This document shows, piece by piece, positions 45,792 through 56,097 of a DNA stretch of 64,000 nucleotides; position 1 is the first letter of the stretch; the number at the start of each line of letters is the position of its first letter. Source of the DNA: Helicobacter anatolicus (GTDB lineage Bacteria; Campylobacterota; Campylobacteria; Campylobacterales; Helicobacteraceae); contig NZ_JAJTMY010000001.1 of assembly GCF_021300615.1 (NCBI RefSeq), positions 1-64,000 on the forward strand, in the 5' to 3' direction. The position numbers and the translations under genes were made by a program. The notes beneath the pieces were generated by a model that had not been told where the DNA came from, did no database searches, and was given only the letters and a program-made list of their open reading frames with translations.

Positions 45792-45841
45792 TTTTGGTAT
45801 AAAAAATTTAGTCTGAATTGTGGAAAATCAAAGAATTTTTA

Positions 45842-45847
45842 TATAAT
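45842..45847 (+). promoter_or_regulatory. Promoter for speA-trmA
   Basis: TATAAT in TTTATATAATTTAAGC, about 36 nt upstream of the speA ATG; AGGGGT serves as SD. The gap of 91 bp after the NYN gene supports a new transcription unit. Confidence 0.55.
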
Positions 45848-45882
45848 TTAAGCAATAAAATGTTGAGGATTTAGGGGTAAAA

Positions 45883-47727
45883 ATGGAAGATTATGGAATT
45901 TCGTATTGGTCAAGCAATGATTTTTTTATTGATGAGGGTGTAGTTAAGATTAATAGCGGATCAAAACCTGCCTTGATTAAGATTGTTAAAGATGCAAGAG
46001 AGAAAGGATATAAAGGACCTTTACTTTTGCGTTTTCCACATCTTATTGCCAAACAAGTAGATAAGCTTTTTTATTCTTTTGAAAAATCTATGCAAGAATA
46101 TAAATATGAAGGAAAATTTCATGCGGTTTTTCCCCTTAAAGTCAATCAAATGCCACATTTTGTACTCCCTTTGATGGAATCTTCTACGCATAAAAGTTAT
46201 GGACTTGAGGCGGGGAGTAAATCAGAGTTAATTGTTGCGATGGCTTATACAAACAAAAATGCACCTATTACTGTAAACGGTTTTAAAGATAAAGAGATGA
46301 TACATTTAGGTTTTATTGCCGCAAATATGGGACATTCTATTACTTTGACAATTGAGGGTTTAAATGAATTAGAGACAATTATTGCGGTGGCAAAAGAGAT
46401 GGGCAAGCCTTATCCTAATATTGGACTTAGAATTAGGTTGCATTCTACAGGTACAGGAGTTTGGGCAAAGAGCGGAGGGATTAATTCTAAATTTGGACTT
46501 ACAAGTACGGAACTTTTAGAGGCTATTTCATTGTTAGAAAAATCAAAACTATTGCATAAATTTACTATGATTCATTTTCATATTGGTAGCCAAATTAGTG
46601 ATATTTCTCCACTTAAAAAAGCAATTAGGGAGGTGGGAAATATTTATGCAGAATTGAGAAAAATGGGGGCAAAAAATCTCACTTCAGTAAATATTGGTGG
46701 AGGTTTGGCTGTGGAATATACTCAGCATCAAGGTAATAATAATTGCAATTATACTTTGAGTGAATTTAGTGGAGATGTGGTTTTTTCTCTCAAAGAAATT
46801 GCAAAAAATAAAAAAGAAAAAGAACCTGATATTTTTATAGAATCTGGGCGTTTTATTTCCGCAAATCATGCAGTATTAGTTGCTCCTGTTTTGGAACTTT
46901 TTTCTCAAGAATATGATGAAAAAGCCCTAAAACTTAAAGAAAACAATCCTCCATTGATTGCAGAAATGTTTGATTTATATCAAACTGTGAGTGAAAAAAA
47001 TGCAATTGAATATTTGCATGATAGTTTAGATCATATGGAATCTTTATTGACATTATTTGATTTGGGGTATATTGATTTGCAAGATCGTAGTAATACTGAG
47101 GTATTAGTGCATTTGATTATCAAAAAAGTAATCAAGCTTTTAAAACATAAAAATCATAATGAAATTATTAGAATTCAAGAGCAAGTGCAAGAGCGTTATT
47201 TATTAAATTGCTCCTTTTTCCAGAGTTTACCAGATTATTGGGGATTAGGGCAAAATTTTCCTGTGATGCCATTAGATCGCTTAAATAAAAAACCAACAAG
47301 AAGTGCGAGTTTGTGGGATATTACTTGTGATAGTGATGGGGAGATTGCTTTTGATTCTACAAAACCTTTGTATTTGCATGATGTTGATGTCACAAAAGAA
47401 GAATATTTTTTGGGATTTTTCTTGGTCGGTGCATATCAGGAAGTGCTTGGAATGCGACATAATCTTTTTACACATCCTACAGAATTTAGTGTTGTTTTAA
47501 ATGATAAGGGTTATGAGATTGTTAATTTGCTTGAAGCGCAAAATGTATTAGATGTACTTGATGATTTAGATTATGACACCAAAGAAATTGAGCGAAGATT
47601 GAAACATAGAATTGATGATTCTGCACTTTTAGATGAAGATAGAAAAAAAGAAATTTTAGGACAACTTTATATTATGATGAGTGAAAATGGCTATTTAAGA
47701 ACAATTAGAAATGGTGAGAAAGAGTGA
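45883..47727 (+). CDS. speA: Biosynthetic arginine decarboxylase
   Basis: PLP-dependent fold-III decarboxylase making agmatine for polyamines. The PLP lysine is in FHAVFPLKVNQMPHF near residue 87. GLEAGSKSELIVAMA, HFHIGSQISDISPLKKAIRE and the glycine-rich SVNIGGGLAVEY are standard. The C-terminal half has SFFQSLPDYWGLGQNFPVMP and WDITCDSDGEI, where the cysteine and aspartate complete the partner active site. 614 aa, as in other Helicobacter. It overlaps trmA by 4 nt. Confidence 0.97.
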   Translation: MEDYGISYWSSNDFFIDEGVVKINSGSKPALIKIVKDAREKGYKGPLLLRFPHLIAKQVDKLFYSFEKSMQEYKYEGKFHAVFPLKVNQMPHFVLPLMESSTHKSYGLEAGSKSELIVAMAYTNKNAPITVNGFKDKEMIHLGFIAANMGHSITLTIEGLNELETIIAVAKEMGKPYPNIGLRIRLHSTGTGVWAKSGGINSKFGLTSTELLEAISLLEKSKLLHKFTMIHFHIGSQISDISPLKKAIREVGNIYAELRKMGAKNLTSVNIGGGLAVEYTQHQGNNNCNYTLSEFSGDVVFSLKEIAKNKKEKEPDIFIESGRFISANHAVLVAPVLELFSQEYDEKALKLKENNPPLIAEMFDLYQTVSEKNAIEYLHDSLDHMESLLTLFDLGYIDLQDRSNTEVLVHLIIKKVIKLLKHKNHNEIIRIQEQVQERYLLNCSFFQSLPDYWGLGQNFPVMPLDRLNKKPTRSASLWDITCDSDGEIAFDSTKPLYLHDVDVTKEEYFLGFFLVGAYQEVLGMRHNLFTHPTEFSVVLNDKGYEIVNLLEAQNVLDVLDDLDYDTKEIERRLKHRIDDSALLDEDRKKEILGQLYIMMSENGYLRTIRNGEKE

Positions 47728-48842
47728 ATTGTGAGCATTTTGAGATTTGCGGAGGCTGTCAAGTCAAAGAGGACTATATAACACAATTACAGCAAAAATC
47801 ACAAAAATTTAAAGAACTTTTTGGCTTTTTTCCTGATGAGGTTTTTAGCTCTCCAGAGACGGGATTTCGTGCGCGTGCAGAATTTAGATTACATAGAGAA
47901 AAATTATCCAATGGAGAATTTGGAGGTAAAATAAGCCTTTCTATGAATACTTTTGGGAAAAATGAGCGTATCGCTATACAAAATTGCCCTAATTTATTGC
48001 CTAATGTGCAAAAAGTTATTGCAAAACTTCCTTTATATCTTGAAGAAAAGATTTTGAGTCATAAACTTTATGCGGTAAATTTTTTAGGTGGGGAAGAAGT
48101 GATTATGACAATGATTTATCATAAAAATCTTGATTCTCTTTGGCAAGATCAAGCCAAAAAATTAGCCCAGATTCTTAAAATTTCTATTATTGGAAGATCA
48201 AGGAATCAAAAAATTATTATTGGCACAGATCTTTTGTCTACAAAAATAAATATTTATCAAAAAGAGCTTTTTTATTTGCATCAAGAAGGGAGTTTTTCTC
48301 AGCCTAATCCCTTTATCAATCGCAAAATGCTTAATTTTGTAATTCAAGCAATTTTACCACATCACAAAAAAGATCTTTTAGAGATGTATTGTGGGAGTGG
48401 AAATTTTACTATTGCTTTGGCGCCATATTTTGATAAAGTATTTGCTACAGAGGTTGTAAAATCTGCATTACCACTATTGGAGATAAATGCTAAAAATAAC
48501 GGGGTGAAAAATCTTTATAGTGCAAGATTGAGTGGCATGGAGAGTATTGAAGCATTGAGCTTTAAGCGAGATTTTTTTAGACTGAAACATGTTGATTTAA
48601 AACAATTTAATTTTTCACATATTTTAATAGATCCTCCACGAAGTGGTATAGGTGATGTAAAAATGCTTGAATTTATACAAAATTTTAGTGTGATAGTTTA
48701 TATTTCTTGTAATCCCTTTAGTTTAAAAAAAGATTTAGAAGTTTTGTTGCAAAGTCATAGGATTACAAAAAGTGCTATTTTTGATCAATTCCCTTACACA
48801 TATCATATGGAATGTGCCTTAATTTTAGAAAAAAGATTCTAA
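47724..48842 (+). CDS. trmA: tRNA (uracil-5-)-methyltransferase TrmA
   Basis: SAM-dependent enzyme making m5U54 in the tRNA T-loop. It has the SAM motif LLEMYCGSGNFTIALAPYFD and the catalytic cysteine in VIVYISCNPFSLKKDLE. The C-terminal FDQFPYTYHMECALILEKRF carries the TrmA-type general-base glutamate and distinguishes it from RlmC/RlmD. The N-terminus CEHFEICGGCQV keeps a partial iron-sulphur-like cysteine pattern that E. coli TrmA lacks. 372 aa. Coupled to speA by a 4-nt overlap. Confidence 0.9.
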   Translation: MNCEHFEICGGCQVKEDYITQLQQKSQKFKELFGFFPDEVFSSPETGFRARAEFRLHREKLSNGEFGGKISLSMNTFGKNERIAIQNCPNLLPNVQKVIAKLPLYLEEKILSHKLYAVNFLGGEEVIMTMIYHKNLDSLWQDQAKKLAQILKISIIGRSRNQKIIIGTDLLSTKINIYQKELFYLHQEGSFSQPNPFINRKMLNFVIQAILPHHKKDLLEMYCGSGNFTIALAPYFDKVFATEVVKSALPLLEINAKNNGVKNLYSARLSGMESIEALSFKRDFFRLKHVDLKQFNFSHILIDPPRSGIGDVKMLEFIQNFSVIVYISCNPFSLKKDLEVLLQSHRITKSAIFDQFPYTYHMECALILEKRF

Positions 48843-49047
48843 TCCTCACCTTCTCCTTATTTTTAAAACTAAGATGATGGAAATTGTTATGGTAGCACAA
48901 AGAAAACCTCTTAGCTTTCAATCTTTGCTTTTTAACAAACCAAAAAAATATTCATTACAGATTTTAGAATAAGTATAATGGGCTGGGTGCTTGACAACAA
49001 GGAATGCTACATTTTTCATTAGGGGTTTTAGTATAAGTAGAGTGGGG

Positions 49048-50322
49048 TTAAATGCTAATAGCGTAGTTTTTCTTTCTTTCACTAGAACTGCCTATGTTAA
49101 GTTGTTTGCGGTATTTTGTGATTGTGCGTCTTACCATTTTAATAGAGAATTTTTCCTCTATAAGTTCAAGGATTTTTAGATCGCTAAGGGGTTTTTGCTT
49201 ATTTTCATTTTTGATAAGATTGTGAATAAAATCTTTGATAGAAGCATTGCTCGTATCCCCATCAATTGCGGTAGTAAAGAAATTTTTGATAGGAAAGATT
49301 CCGCGATTGCATTCTAGATACTTATTAGAAATGGCTCGTGAGATAGTGCTTGGAGAATGTCCAAATTCATCGGCTAAATCTTTGAGTTTCATCGGCCTAA
49401 TTTCGCCACCCATGAAAAAATCATATTGATATTCCACAATCATTAATCCGATTTTTCGTAGCGTTTGTTTTCTCATATCAAGTGCATCTACTAAATCCCT
49501 AGCATCTCTTAATTTATTTTTCAAATATTGATCATTTTCTTTGACTTTTATAATATCAATATGTACTTGAGGATAGTAGTCATCATTAAGTGATACAGAA
49601 ATCTCTCCATCTTCTTCTAAGACAAGAATATCAGGAATCACACAAGGATCAGAATCGATAAATGCTAGTGCTGGAGGGGTTTGGAAGGTTTTGATAAGAT
49701 TTAAGGCTTGATTGTAAAGAGGGTGAGAATTTAGCTTTGTATGATTCTCAAGATTCTTAATAATTTTACTTGCAAGATCATAGATTTCATCAGAAATATT
49801 TTCTGCATCTTGTAGATGGAACAAAAAACATTCTTTAATATCTTTAGATCCAATACCCTTTGGCTCCAAAAAAGAAAATCTTTGGCGGATTTTTTCATAT
49901 TCTTCAGGGCTTATTTGCATTTCTTTTGCACACTCTAAAAGATCTCTGTCAAAATATCCCTCTTCATTAATGTTGTCAATAATATGCATCGCAATTTTTT
50001 GAGAAATTTCTGTGGGAAAAAGTGGCGGCATGATTTGTTCTTCTAGAATCTGATAAAGTCCTTTAGTTTGGATGCTAAGTGCTTCAATTTTATCACCTAT
50101 AGAGTTTTTGATTGGGGAACTTGGATGAGGTTTTTTGAGTTTGGAACTAAAATCTTGCGTGATGGAACTTTGTATATGGATATAGGGATTTTCAAGAGCA
50201 TACTCATTAATGGTTTCTTCAATTTCCAAAATATTACTTTGTAAGATAGGGAGCCAGTTTTTTAGGGTAGCAGAAAGTTTACCTTTGATTTGGAGATTCT
50301 GGCGGAGTTTTGGAGCGGCCAT
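49048..50322 (-). CDS. rpoN: RNA polymerase sigma-54 factor RpoN
   Basis: Sigma factor for the middle (class 2) flagellar genes in Helicobacter, activated by FlgR. The core-binding domain spans the middle region. The C-terminal helix-turn-helix LADEFGHSPSTISRAISNKY and the RpoN box VRRTITKYRKQ define the family. The N-terminal activator-binding region (LSATLKNWLPILQSNILEIE) is present. 424 aa. It follows lptB with a single base between them, the usual lptB-rpoN linkage. Confidence 0.96.
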   Translation of the reverse strand: MAAPKLRQNLQIKGKLSATLKNWLPILQSNILEIEETINEYALENPYIHIQSSITQDFSSKLKKPHPSSPIKNSIGDKIEALSIQTKGLYQILEEQIMPPLFPTEISQKIAMHIIDNINEEGYFDRDLLECAKEMQISPEEYEKIRQRFSFLEPKGIGSKDIKECFLFHLQDAENISDEIYDLASKIIKNLENHTKLNSHPLYNQALNLIKTFQTPPALAFIDSDPCVIPDILVLEEDGEISVSLNDDYYPQVHIDIIKVKENDQYLKNKLRDARDLVDALDMRKQTLRKIGLMIVEYQYDFFMGGEIRPMKLKDLADEFGHSPSTISRAISNKYLECNRGIFPIKNFFTTAIDGDTSNASIKDFIHNLIKNENKQKPLSDLKILELIEEKFSIKMVRRTITKYRKQLNIGSSSERKKNYAISI

Positions 50323-50323
50323 T

Positions 50324-51046
50324 TTATACCTTGAAATTTTCGCCTAAGTAGTATTTTAAAACAAGCGGATTGGTATAGATTTCCGCACTTGTTCCATTTG
50401 CTAAAAGCTCTCCACTTTTAATTACATAAGCACGATTGCAAACTGAGAGTGTTTCTCTTACATTGTGATCAGTGATAAGTACACCAATACCTAAAGTAAC
50501 AAGTTTTTGAATGATTTTTTGGATATCGATAACAGCGATAGGATCCACTCCTGCAAAGGGTTCATCAAGTAAAATAAATTTTGGATTTTTTACAAGAGCA
50601 CGCGCAATTTCCACTCTTCTTCTCTCTCCACCACTAAGGCTAATGCCCTTGCGGTGTCTGATGGGTTCAATATTAAATGCTTCTAGCATTTGTTCGATTT
50701 TTTGCCATGCTTCTTTTTTATCTTTGAAGGTGGTTTCAGCAGAAATATATAAATTTTCTTCTACGCTAAGATCTTTAAATATACTTGATTCTTGAGGAAG
50801 GTAGCCAATACCTATATTAGAGCGTTTGTGCAAGGGGAAGGAGGAAATATTTTCATCATTTAAAAAAATTTGCCCATTTGTAGGTTTGAGTAATCCACAA
50901 ATCATATAAAAAGTTGTTGTTTTTCCCGCACCATTTGGCCCTAATAATCCAACAACTTCTCCGCTATTTACTTCGATGGATACATCTTTAACAATAAGGG
51001 TTTTTTTTATTTGCTTATTGAGATTTTGCGCAACTAGCTTATCCAT
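50324..51046 (-). CDS. lptB: LPS export ABC transporter ATPase LptB
   Basis: ATPase of the LptB2FG complex that extracts LPS from the inner membrane. Walker [19 protein letters not shown], signature [19 protein letters not shown], Walker [17 protein letters not shown] and the switch histidine in [11 protein letters not shown] are complete. The 240 aa length is exact for LptB. Overlaps tsaE by 8 nt. Confidence 0.96.
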   Translation of the reverse strand: MDKLVAQNLNKQIKKTLIVKDVSIEVNSGEVVGLLGPNGAGKTTTFYMICGLLKPTNGQIFLNDENISSFPLHKRSNIGIGYLPQESSIFKDLSVEENLYISAETTFKDKKEAWQKIEQMLEAFNIEPIRHRKGISLSGGERRRVEIARALVKNPKFILLDEPFAGVDPIAVIDIQKIIQKLVTLGIGVLITDHNVRETLSVCNRAYVIKSGELLANGTSAEIYTNPLVLKYYLGENFKV

Positions 51047-51455
51047 CTATGATCCTATATATCCTTTTGTTATCATGTTTGCTAATTTTTATAATGTGAT
51101 AATTATACCTACTATTTTTTAGAATATTTGCTAATTTTTCATCACCCCATTCTATAAAATGTACCCCTTGATTTTGTAGATAATCTAATAAACCAAGTTC
51201 AAGAGCTTTTTGTAATCCGTGATGATAAAGATCGTAATGAAAATATCCATTATATTCATGCACAAGACTAAAAGTAGGAGAAGTAACTATGCAGGAGGGG
51301 ATTTTTGAGGAAATATATTTTTGAATAAGGCTTGTTTTTCCGCTAGCTAAATCCCCTTCTAGTAAAAAAATATGATGATTTTTATTAATGATAAGATCAA
51401 TATATTCAAGTAGAGGATGCAATTTTTCATAAGCTAGTAAGAATTCTTTAGTCAT
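51039..51455 (-). CDS. tsaE: TsaE, tRNA t6A synthesis ATPase
   Basis: Small P-loop ATPase needed for N6-threonylcarbamoyladenosine formation with TsaB and TsaD. It has Walker [18 protein letters not shown], the switch-like [13 protein letters not shown] and [34 protein letters not shown] completes the family pattern. 138 aa. It overlaps dnaX by 8 nt and lptB by 8 nt. Confidence 0.95.
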   Translation of the reverse strand: MTKEFLLAYEKLHPLLEYIDLIINKNHHIFLLEGDLASGKTSLIQKYISSKIPSCIVTSPTFSLVHEYNGYFHYDLYHHGLQKALELGLLDYLQNQGVHFIEWGDEKLANILKNSRYNYHIIKISKHDNKRIYRIIDG

Positions 51456-53283
51456 TTTTAAATTTCCTGATATCTTTTATTGGTATAGCACGCATCATAT
51501 AATCTATAAGTTCTTGATTACGCACATAAAAGTCTTGTTTGAAGGAGTTTTGTGCATCCATTGTATTTTGTTTTGTAGATTGTGGTGCAATATCCTCTTG
51601 CTGCGTATTAATCTCTTGATTAATAGTGGTGGGATTTTTTAGTTGTGTCAAAGATATTGTATCCTCTTGTTGTGCATTTAAAATGACTTCTTGTTGTGTG
51701 ATGGGAAGTTCCTGGGTAATGGGAGAATTTTGCAGGTTGGTATTTTGTTTTTGAGTATCTATTTGCAGAGATTTTGTAGTGTAGGAATCTTGTGTATTGA
51801 TTTTTGTAAGAGTATCTTTTGGTTGTTGTGTTGTAGAAGTAGTATTTTGTTGTATATCTAGAGTTTGCAGAGATGAGGATATTTTTTGCTCTTGAGATAG
51901 GGCTTGTTTTTCTGGTTTTTTATTATCAATGAGGGTTTGGACAATTTTGGTGTGGATTCCAAAAACATCTTGAATTATATGTTTGATGACGGAGTAATGT
52001 GCCCTTAAAATTTCTTTGTCTTGACCGGTAGCTTGAGATGTCCAAGTAAGCGTATTGTTTTCAAAACTTACAAAATTGATATTGTTTTTAAATACATTTC
52101 CTAGATTCATATCGCGATCAAAAATTTTGTCAAGCAATGTTTGAAAGAGAGGGGTAGGAGTTTGAGAATCTGTGGGTGCTGAGGCTGTATTTTTTTGTAT
52201 AGGGATTGTTGGCATGGGTTGGGTTTTTAGAGATTCTTCAAGCTTTAAAATTTCTTCATTGATAGTGCTTAGTTTTTGTGCTTCTTGCATTTTTAGGCTT
52301 GTTAATAATAAAATAAAGCCTCCATCACAGTTGAAATTGAGGAGGTTTTTACTTTCTGCCAAAATTTTTAGATAGCGTTCTAAAATAAGAAGGGAAAAAT
52401 TAGGATTGCTGTGGAAATTTTCCTTGAGATAAAGAATCATTTCATCTAAAATCATTTCAGTTTCATATTCTTCGAAAATTTCTAAAATATTTTTTATTTT
52501 TGCATTATCTTTTTCTTCTACGGCATTGAAAAAATTTTGCAAAATTTGTGGATCTACGACCCCTAGCATTTCTGTAATTTTACTGCTTGTGATATTGGCG
52601 TTGCAATAAGAAATAGCCTGGTCTGTAAGAGTGAGAGTATCTCTTAAACTTCCATTACCACTCCTTGCAATAATCTCTAATGCTTCTTTTTGATAGGTGA
52701 TATTTTCTTGCATAAGAATATTTTCAAGATGATTTATGATTAATTTGTGAGGGATTTTTTTAAATCTAAAATGTTGTGTTCGGCTTAAAATTGTGGCGGG
52801 AAGCTTTAAAGGATCTGTAGTTGCTAAGATAAATTTTACCGCACTTGGTGGTTCTTCTAAGGTTTTTAATAATGCGTTAAAAGCTTCTTTTGTTAGCATA
52901 TGCACTTCGTCAATAATAAAAATTTTATATTTTCCATAACTTGGTGCATATTTAGTTTGTTCAATAAGGTTTCTAATGTCGTCAATTTTTCTACTTGATG
53001 CCGCATCCATTTCAATGATATCAAGGTGACGATTTTCTAAGGATTGTAGGCAGTTAGAGCATTGATTGCAAGGATCATTAATTGGAGCTTTTTCACATTG
53101 TAGTGCTCTTGCAAAGATTCTTGCTGAGCTTGTTTTTCCGCTACCTCTAAGTCCGCTAAATAAATAAGCATGAGCAATACGATTTTTTTCGAGCGCTAGA
53201 GAAAGGGTTTTGGCAACACTTTCTTGTCCAATGAGATCAGCAAATGTAGTGGGACGATATTTGAGTGCTAGAGCTAAAGCCAT
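51448..53283 (-). CDS. dnaX: DNA polymerase III subunit tau/gamma
   Basis: Clamp-loader ATPase of the replisome. It has Walker A SGLRGSGKTSSARIFARAL, a zinc module (CEKAPINDPCNQCSNC), Walker B KIFIIDEVHMLTKEAFN and sensor 1 ILATTDPLKLPATILSRTQ. Residues 1-340 are the AAA+ core and collar. The C-terminal part includes a Q/T/N-rich stretch (about 455-590) of low complexity, then a basic end. 611 aa. No clear frameshift signal for a separate gamma form was seen by eye. Confidence 0.95.
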   Translation of the reverse strand: MALALALKYRPTTFADLIGQESVAKTLSLALEKNRIAHAYLFSGLRGSGKTSSARIFARALQCEKAPINDPCNQCSNCLQSLENRHLDIIEMDAASSRKIDDIRNLIEQTKYAPSYGKYKIFIIDEVHMLTKEAFNALLKTLEEPPSAVKFILATTDPLKLPATILSRTQHFRFKKIPHKLIINHLENILMQENITYQKEALEIIARSGNGSLRDTLTLTDQAISYCNANITSSKITEMLGVVDPQILQNFFNAVEEKDNAKIKNILEIFEEYETEMILDEMILYLKENFHSNPNFSLLILERYLKILAESKNLLNFNCDGGFILLLTSLKMQEAQKLSTINEEILKLEESLKTQPMPTIPIQKNTASAPTDSQTPTPLFQTLLDKIFDRDMNLGNVFKNNINFVSFENNTLTWTSQATGQDKEILRAHYSVIKHIIQDVFGIHTKIVQTLIDNKKPEKQALSQEQKISSSLQTLDIQQNTTSTTQQPKDTLTKINTQDSYTTKSLQIDTQKQNTNLQNSPITQELPITQQEVILNAQQEDTISLTQLKNPTTINQEINTQQEDIAPQSTKQNTMDAQNSFKQDFYVRNQELIDYMMRAIPIKDIRKFKND

Positions 53284-53356
53284 TATGATAAACCTAAAAT
53301 TTTTTACTTAATTGTATAGATTTTTATTTTAAAAATGCATTAAGTGGTCATTAAGA

Positions 53357-53950
53357 TCAAAAATTAAAATCAAGTAATGATTTTTTGATGATAAAACTTT
53401 TGCGATGGTAGGGGGTATAGCCAAGGGTTTTGATTTTTTCTAAATGTTTTTTTGTTCCATAGCCTGAATGTTGGATAAAGTGATAATCTGGATATAAAAC
53501 ATGAAGTTTTTGCATTTCTAAGTCTTTGAAATATTTGGCAAGTATAGATGCAGCGGCAATTTGTGTGATTTTATTATCACCTTTTATAATGCATTGTAGA
53601 CTACTATTTTTTGGTGGAATAGAATGAAAAGTAGTATTGCCATCAAGGAGAAAATTTTTGCTATATGGTGTTAATTTTATGCATATTTCTTGAATAGATT
53701 CTTTGAGACAAGCACTAAGGGATTTTTGATCAATTTGGTTTGAAGTTTTTTCGACGACATGAAAAAATATTCCTTTGGTGTTTGTAATGAGAGCGAAGAG
53801 TTTTTGGCGTTGAGATTTTGTGGTAGTTTTACTATCTCTAACACCATGATTTTTTAAAAAAAGAGCATTTTTATCATTGCATACTACTCCTGCTACAAAT
53901 AAGCTTCCACATAAGCATCCACGCCCTGCTTCGTCGATTCCACAAATCAT
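53357..53950 (-). CDS. rnhB: Ribonuclease HII
   Basis: Removes ribonucleotides from DNA hybrids. The metal site is in ICGIDEAGRGCLCGSLFVAG (DEAGRG), with VRDSKTTTKSQRQKL, then DGNTTFHSI and IKGDNKITQIAAASILAK. YPDYHFIQHSGYGTKKHLEK near the end is typical. 197 aa. Overlaps the upstream ATPase gene by 4 nt, the arrangement also found in H. pylori. Confidence 0.96.
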   Translation of the reverse strand: MICGIDEAGRGCLCGSLFVAGVVCNDKNALFLKNHGVRDSKTTTKSQRQKLFALITNTKGIFFHVVEKTSNQIDQKSLSACLKESIQEICIKLTPYSKNFLLDGNTTFHSIPPKNSSLQCIIKGDNKITQIAAASILAKYFKDLEMQKLHVLYPDYHFIQHSGYGTKKHLEKIKTLGYTPYHRKSFIIKKSLLDFNF

Positions 53951-54990
53951 TTTTCCTCCAAGTATTCTCCTAGGGCGAAACTCACAAAATCAATAATGTG
54001 GCATTGTGAATGCTCTAGAGGATTGATTGTAATGATAAATATTTCTTTATTTTTATTTTTTTCTAAGATTCTATCAATATCTTTTTGATTTGGAAAGGGG
54101 ATAGCAAAAAAAGCCTTTTCTTTTATGAGAAAATGACATTCCTTAGAGGTTGTAATTTGGCCTTTGTATTGATTTTTGAGTTCTAAAAAAACAAGATTTT
54201 CAAAGATGGATTGAAAATTTGGTTGACTTAAAAATGCGTATGGAAGAGAAAAGTCATAAAAATAAATTTTTTTTGCTTTTTTTTGTGCGTTTTGTTCAGC
54301 AATAAAGAAGATGAATTTTTGATTTTCTAAGTCTTGTAGGATTTGATAAGTTTTGTCTTTAGAGATTTTGAGATATTTTTTTAGGTAGGTATAAAATTGA
54401 TTAGTTGTTATTTTTTGGGATTGGAAGCTGAGAAGATGGAGAAAAAAGTCATAATTTTCTTTGAAAAAAAGTTGCATACTTTCCTGCTTTCTTTGATTTT
54501 TTTGATAATCAGATAGGGAAATGTTCATAGGAGAGTTACCATATTTTAAAAAGGTGTTAAAAAGTTGGTTTAGTGATGATGTGCTAGAAGAAAAGCTGAT
54601 ATATTCTTCAAAAATTAGAGAGAGGATGGATTTTTTGTGAAAATCTTTGAAAGAAAAAAGTGGCGTGGGAGTAATAAGAATGATATTGGTAATATTTGGC
54701 AGGGTAGGCATAAAAGATTTTTGAAAGTTGTCAAGTATTAAGAGTTCTAATTTTTTTTCTAAAAATGCTTTGAGAATTTGTGAAGTGAATGTTTGAGTAT
54801 TATTTCTAGGATCATTACAATCAATATATATAGCGTATTTGTATGTTTTTGCCACATCTAGTGCTAAACTTGTTTTTCCACTTTTTGGTGGCCCATAGAG
54901 ATTGATTTTTCCGGATTTGATGCTATAGCGTCTAGGAAGTATGTTAAATCCTTGGATTTTTTCCTCAATAAAGCTTGCTAGATCTTTCAT
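53947..54990 (-). CDS. P-loop ATPase of unknown function beside rnhB (HP1321-like)
   Basis: 347 aa with Walker A INLYGPPKSGKTSLALDVAK near residue 33 and a Walker B-like LELLILDNFQKSF. It carries a C-terminal DUF4143/PD-(D/E)XK-like region (LVFLELKNQYKGQITTSKEC). The design resembles archaeal-type ATPases seen near nuclease-like domains, but the role is not known. H. pylori keeps the same gene next to rnhB. It is divergent from rpsJ, with about 200 bp holding promoters for both. Confidence 0.75.
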   Translation of the reverse strand: MKDLASFIEEKIQGFNILPRRYSIKSGKINLYGPPKSGKTSLALDVAKTYKYAIYIDCNDPRNNTQTFTSQILKAFLEKKLELLILDNFQKSFMPTLPNITNIILITPTPLFSFKDFHKKSILSLIFEEYISFSSSTSSLNQLFNTFLKYGNSPMNISLSDYQKNQRKQESMQLFFKENYDFFLHLLSFQSQKITTNQFYTYLKKYLKISKDKTYQILQDLENQKFIFFIAEQNAQKKAKKIYFYDFSLPYAFLSQPNFQSIFENLVFLELKNQYKGQITTSKECHFLIKEKAFFAIPFPNQKDIDRILEKNKNKEIFIITINPLEHSQCHIIDFVSFALGEYLEEK

Positions 54991-55115
54991 TATTTGCCTT
55001 TACTGTAAAAATTTTATATCATTATTGTATTATTTTTCCTTTTAATAAGGAAATATTTTTTATATTTTTACCCAAAAATCCTTATGTAAATATTGATTTA
55101 ATTGTTAATTTTTAG

Positions 55116-55121
55116 TAGAAT
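55116..55121 (+). promoter_or_regulatory. Probable promoter of S10 ribosomal operon
   Basis: TAGAAT in TTTAGTAGAATAACATC, about 67 nt before rpsJ ATG. The leader has a small inverted repeat CATCA/TGATG and AAGGA as SD. No known ribosomal-protein regulatory fold was recognised. Confidence 0.45.
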
Positions 55122-55187
55122 AACATCTCCATTTTTGGTAGTACATCACTATTTAAATGATGAGTTCTTTTATAAGGAAAATTTAAT

Positions 55188-55499
55188 ATGGAAAAAATTA
55201 GACTTAAGTTGAAAGCTTATGATCATAGAGTTTTAGATAGATCTGTCGCTTCTATTATTGAAGCTGTTAAAAGAACAGGTTCAGATATTAAAGGGCCTAT
55301 TCCTTTGCCAACAAGAAATAGAAGATATACGGTTTTACGGTCTCCACACGTCAATAAAGATTCTAGAGAGCAATTTGAAATTAGAGTGCATAGCAGAATC
55401 ATAGATATTATGTCCGCTACTCCTGATACAGTAGATAGCTTAATGAAGCTTGATTTAGCTCCAGAAGTTGATGTTGAAGTAACACAAATGGGTAAGTAA
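55188..55499 (+). CDS. rpsJ: 30S ribosomal protein S10
   Basis: Small-subunit head protein, also NusE in antitermination. 103 aa with [40 protein letters not shown] and the loop [14 protein letters not shown]. First gene of the S10/spc run; AAGGA precedes ATG and rplC follows after 9 nt. Confidence 0.98.
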   Translation: MEKIRLKLKAYDHRVLDRSVASIIEAVKRTGSDIKGPIPLPTRNRRYTVLRSPHVNKDSREQFEIRVHSRIIDIMSATPDTVDSLMKLDLAPEVDVEVTQMGK

Positions 55500-55508
55500 G
55501 GAGTGGAT

Positions 55509-56087
55509 ATGGAATTTTTAGTAGAAAAAATTGGAATGAGTAGAACGATTGATACGCAGAGTGTCGCGGTAACTTTATTGAAAGTTATTGATGCAAAAGT
55601 ATGTGAGATTTATGAGAATAATAAAGCTTTGGTTGCATATGCAAAAGGCAAAGCAAACAATAAAGCAATCCTAGGACAGCAAAAAAAATACAATCTCAGT
55701 AAGGAATTCAATCGCTTTGCAACTTTGAAGGTAAATAATACTGAAGCTGGTGATTTGGATATGAGCGTTTTAGAGAATGCAAAAAGATTAAAAGTTACTT
55801 TTAAAACAAAAGGTCGTGGTTTTAGTGGTGCAATGAAACGCTGGAATTTTCAAGGTGGTCCAGCTGCTCACGGAAGTAGGTTTCATAGACGCGTAGGATC
55901 TATCGGTAACAGAGAATGGCCAGGTAGAGTGCAACCAGGTAAAAAAATGGCTGGGCATTATGGTAATGAAACTGTTACAGCACAAAATGAAGTTATTTCT
56001 TTTGATAAAGAGAGCAATGTTTTAGTATTGAAAGGTTCTGTAGCAGGTTTCTCTGGAGCTTATGGAAAAATACAAATTATAAAATAA
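55509..56087 (+). CDS. rplC: 50S ribosomal protein L3
   Basis: Early-binding large-subunit protein near the peptidyl transferase centre. [20 protein letters not shown] and [13 protein letters not shown] are the conserved loop. 192 aa from ATG 55509; AAGGAG lies 7 nt upstream. An in-frame GTG at 55503 is less well placed. Confidence 0.97.
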   Translation: MEFLVEKIGMSRTIDTQSVAVTLLKVIDAKVCEIYENNKALVAYAKGKANNKAILGQQKKYNLSKEFNRFATLKVNNTEAGDLDMSVLENAKRLKVTFKTKGRGFSGAMKRWNFQGGPAAHGSRFHRRVGSIGNREWPGRVQPGKKMAGHYGNETVTAQNEVISFDKESNVLVLKGSVAGFSGAYGKIQIIK

Positions 56088-56097
56088 GGTGAGAGTA

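Noticed and set aside
48973-49045. TATAAT followed by GGGCTGGGTGCTTGAC, considered as an SRP RNA (4.5S) or other small RNA gene
   Set aside because: No GGAA tetraloop with the SRP core pairing and no terminator; only a promoter-like hexamer is supported.
48991-49179. 62-codon plus-strand frame before rpoN
   Set aside because: Most of it is antisense to the end of rpoN and it has no SD; treated as a shadow.
53284-53356. Gap between dnaX and rnhB as a regulatory site
   Set aside because: Only 73 bp of AT-rich spacer without a repeat or hairpin I could support.
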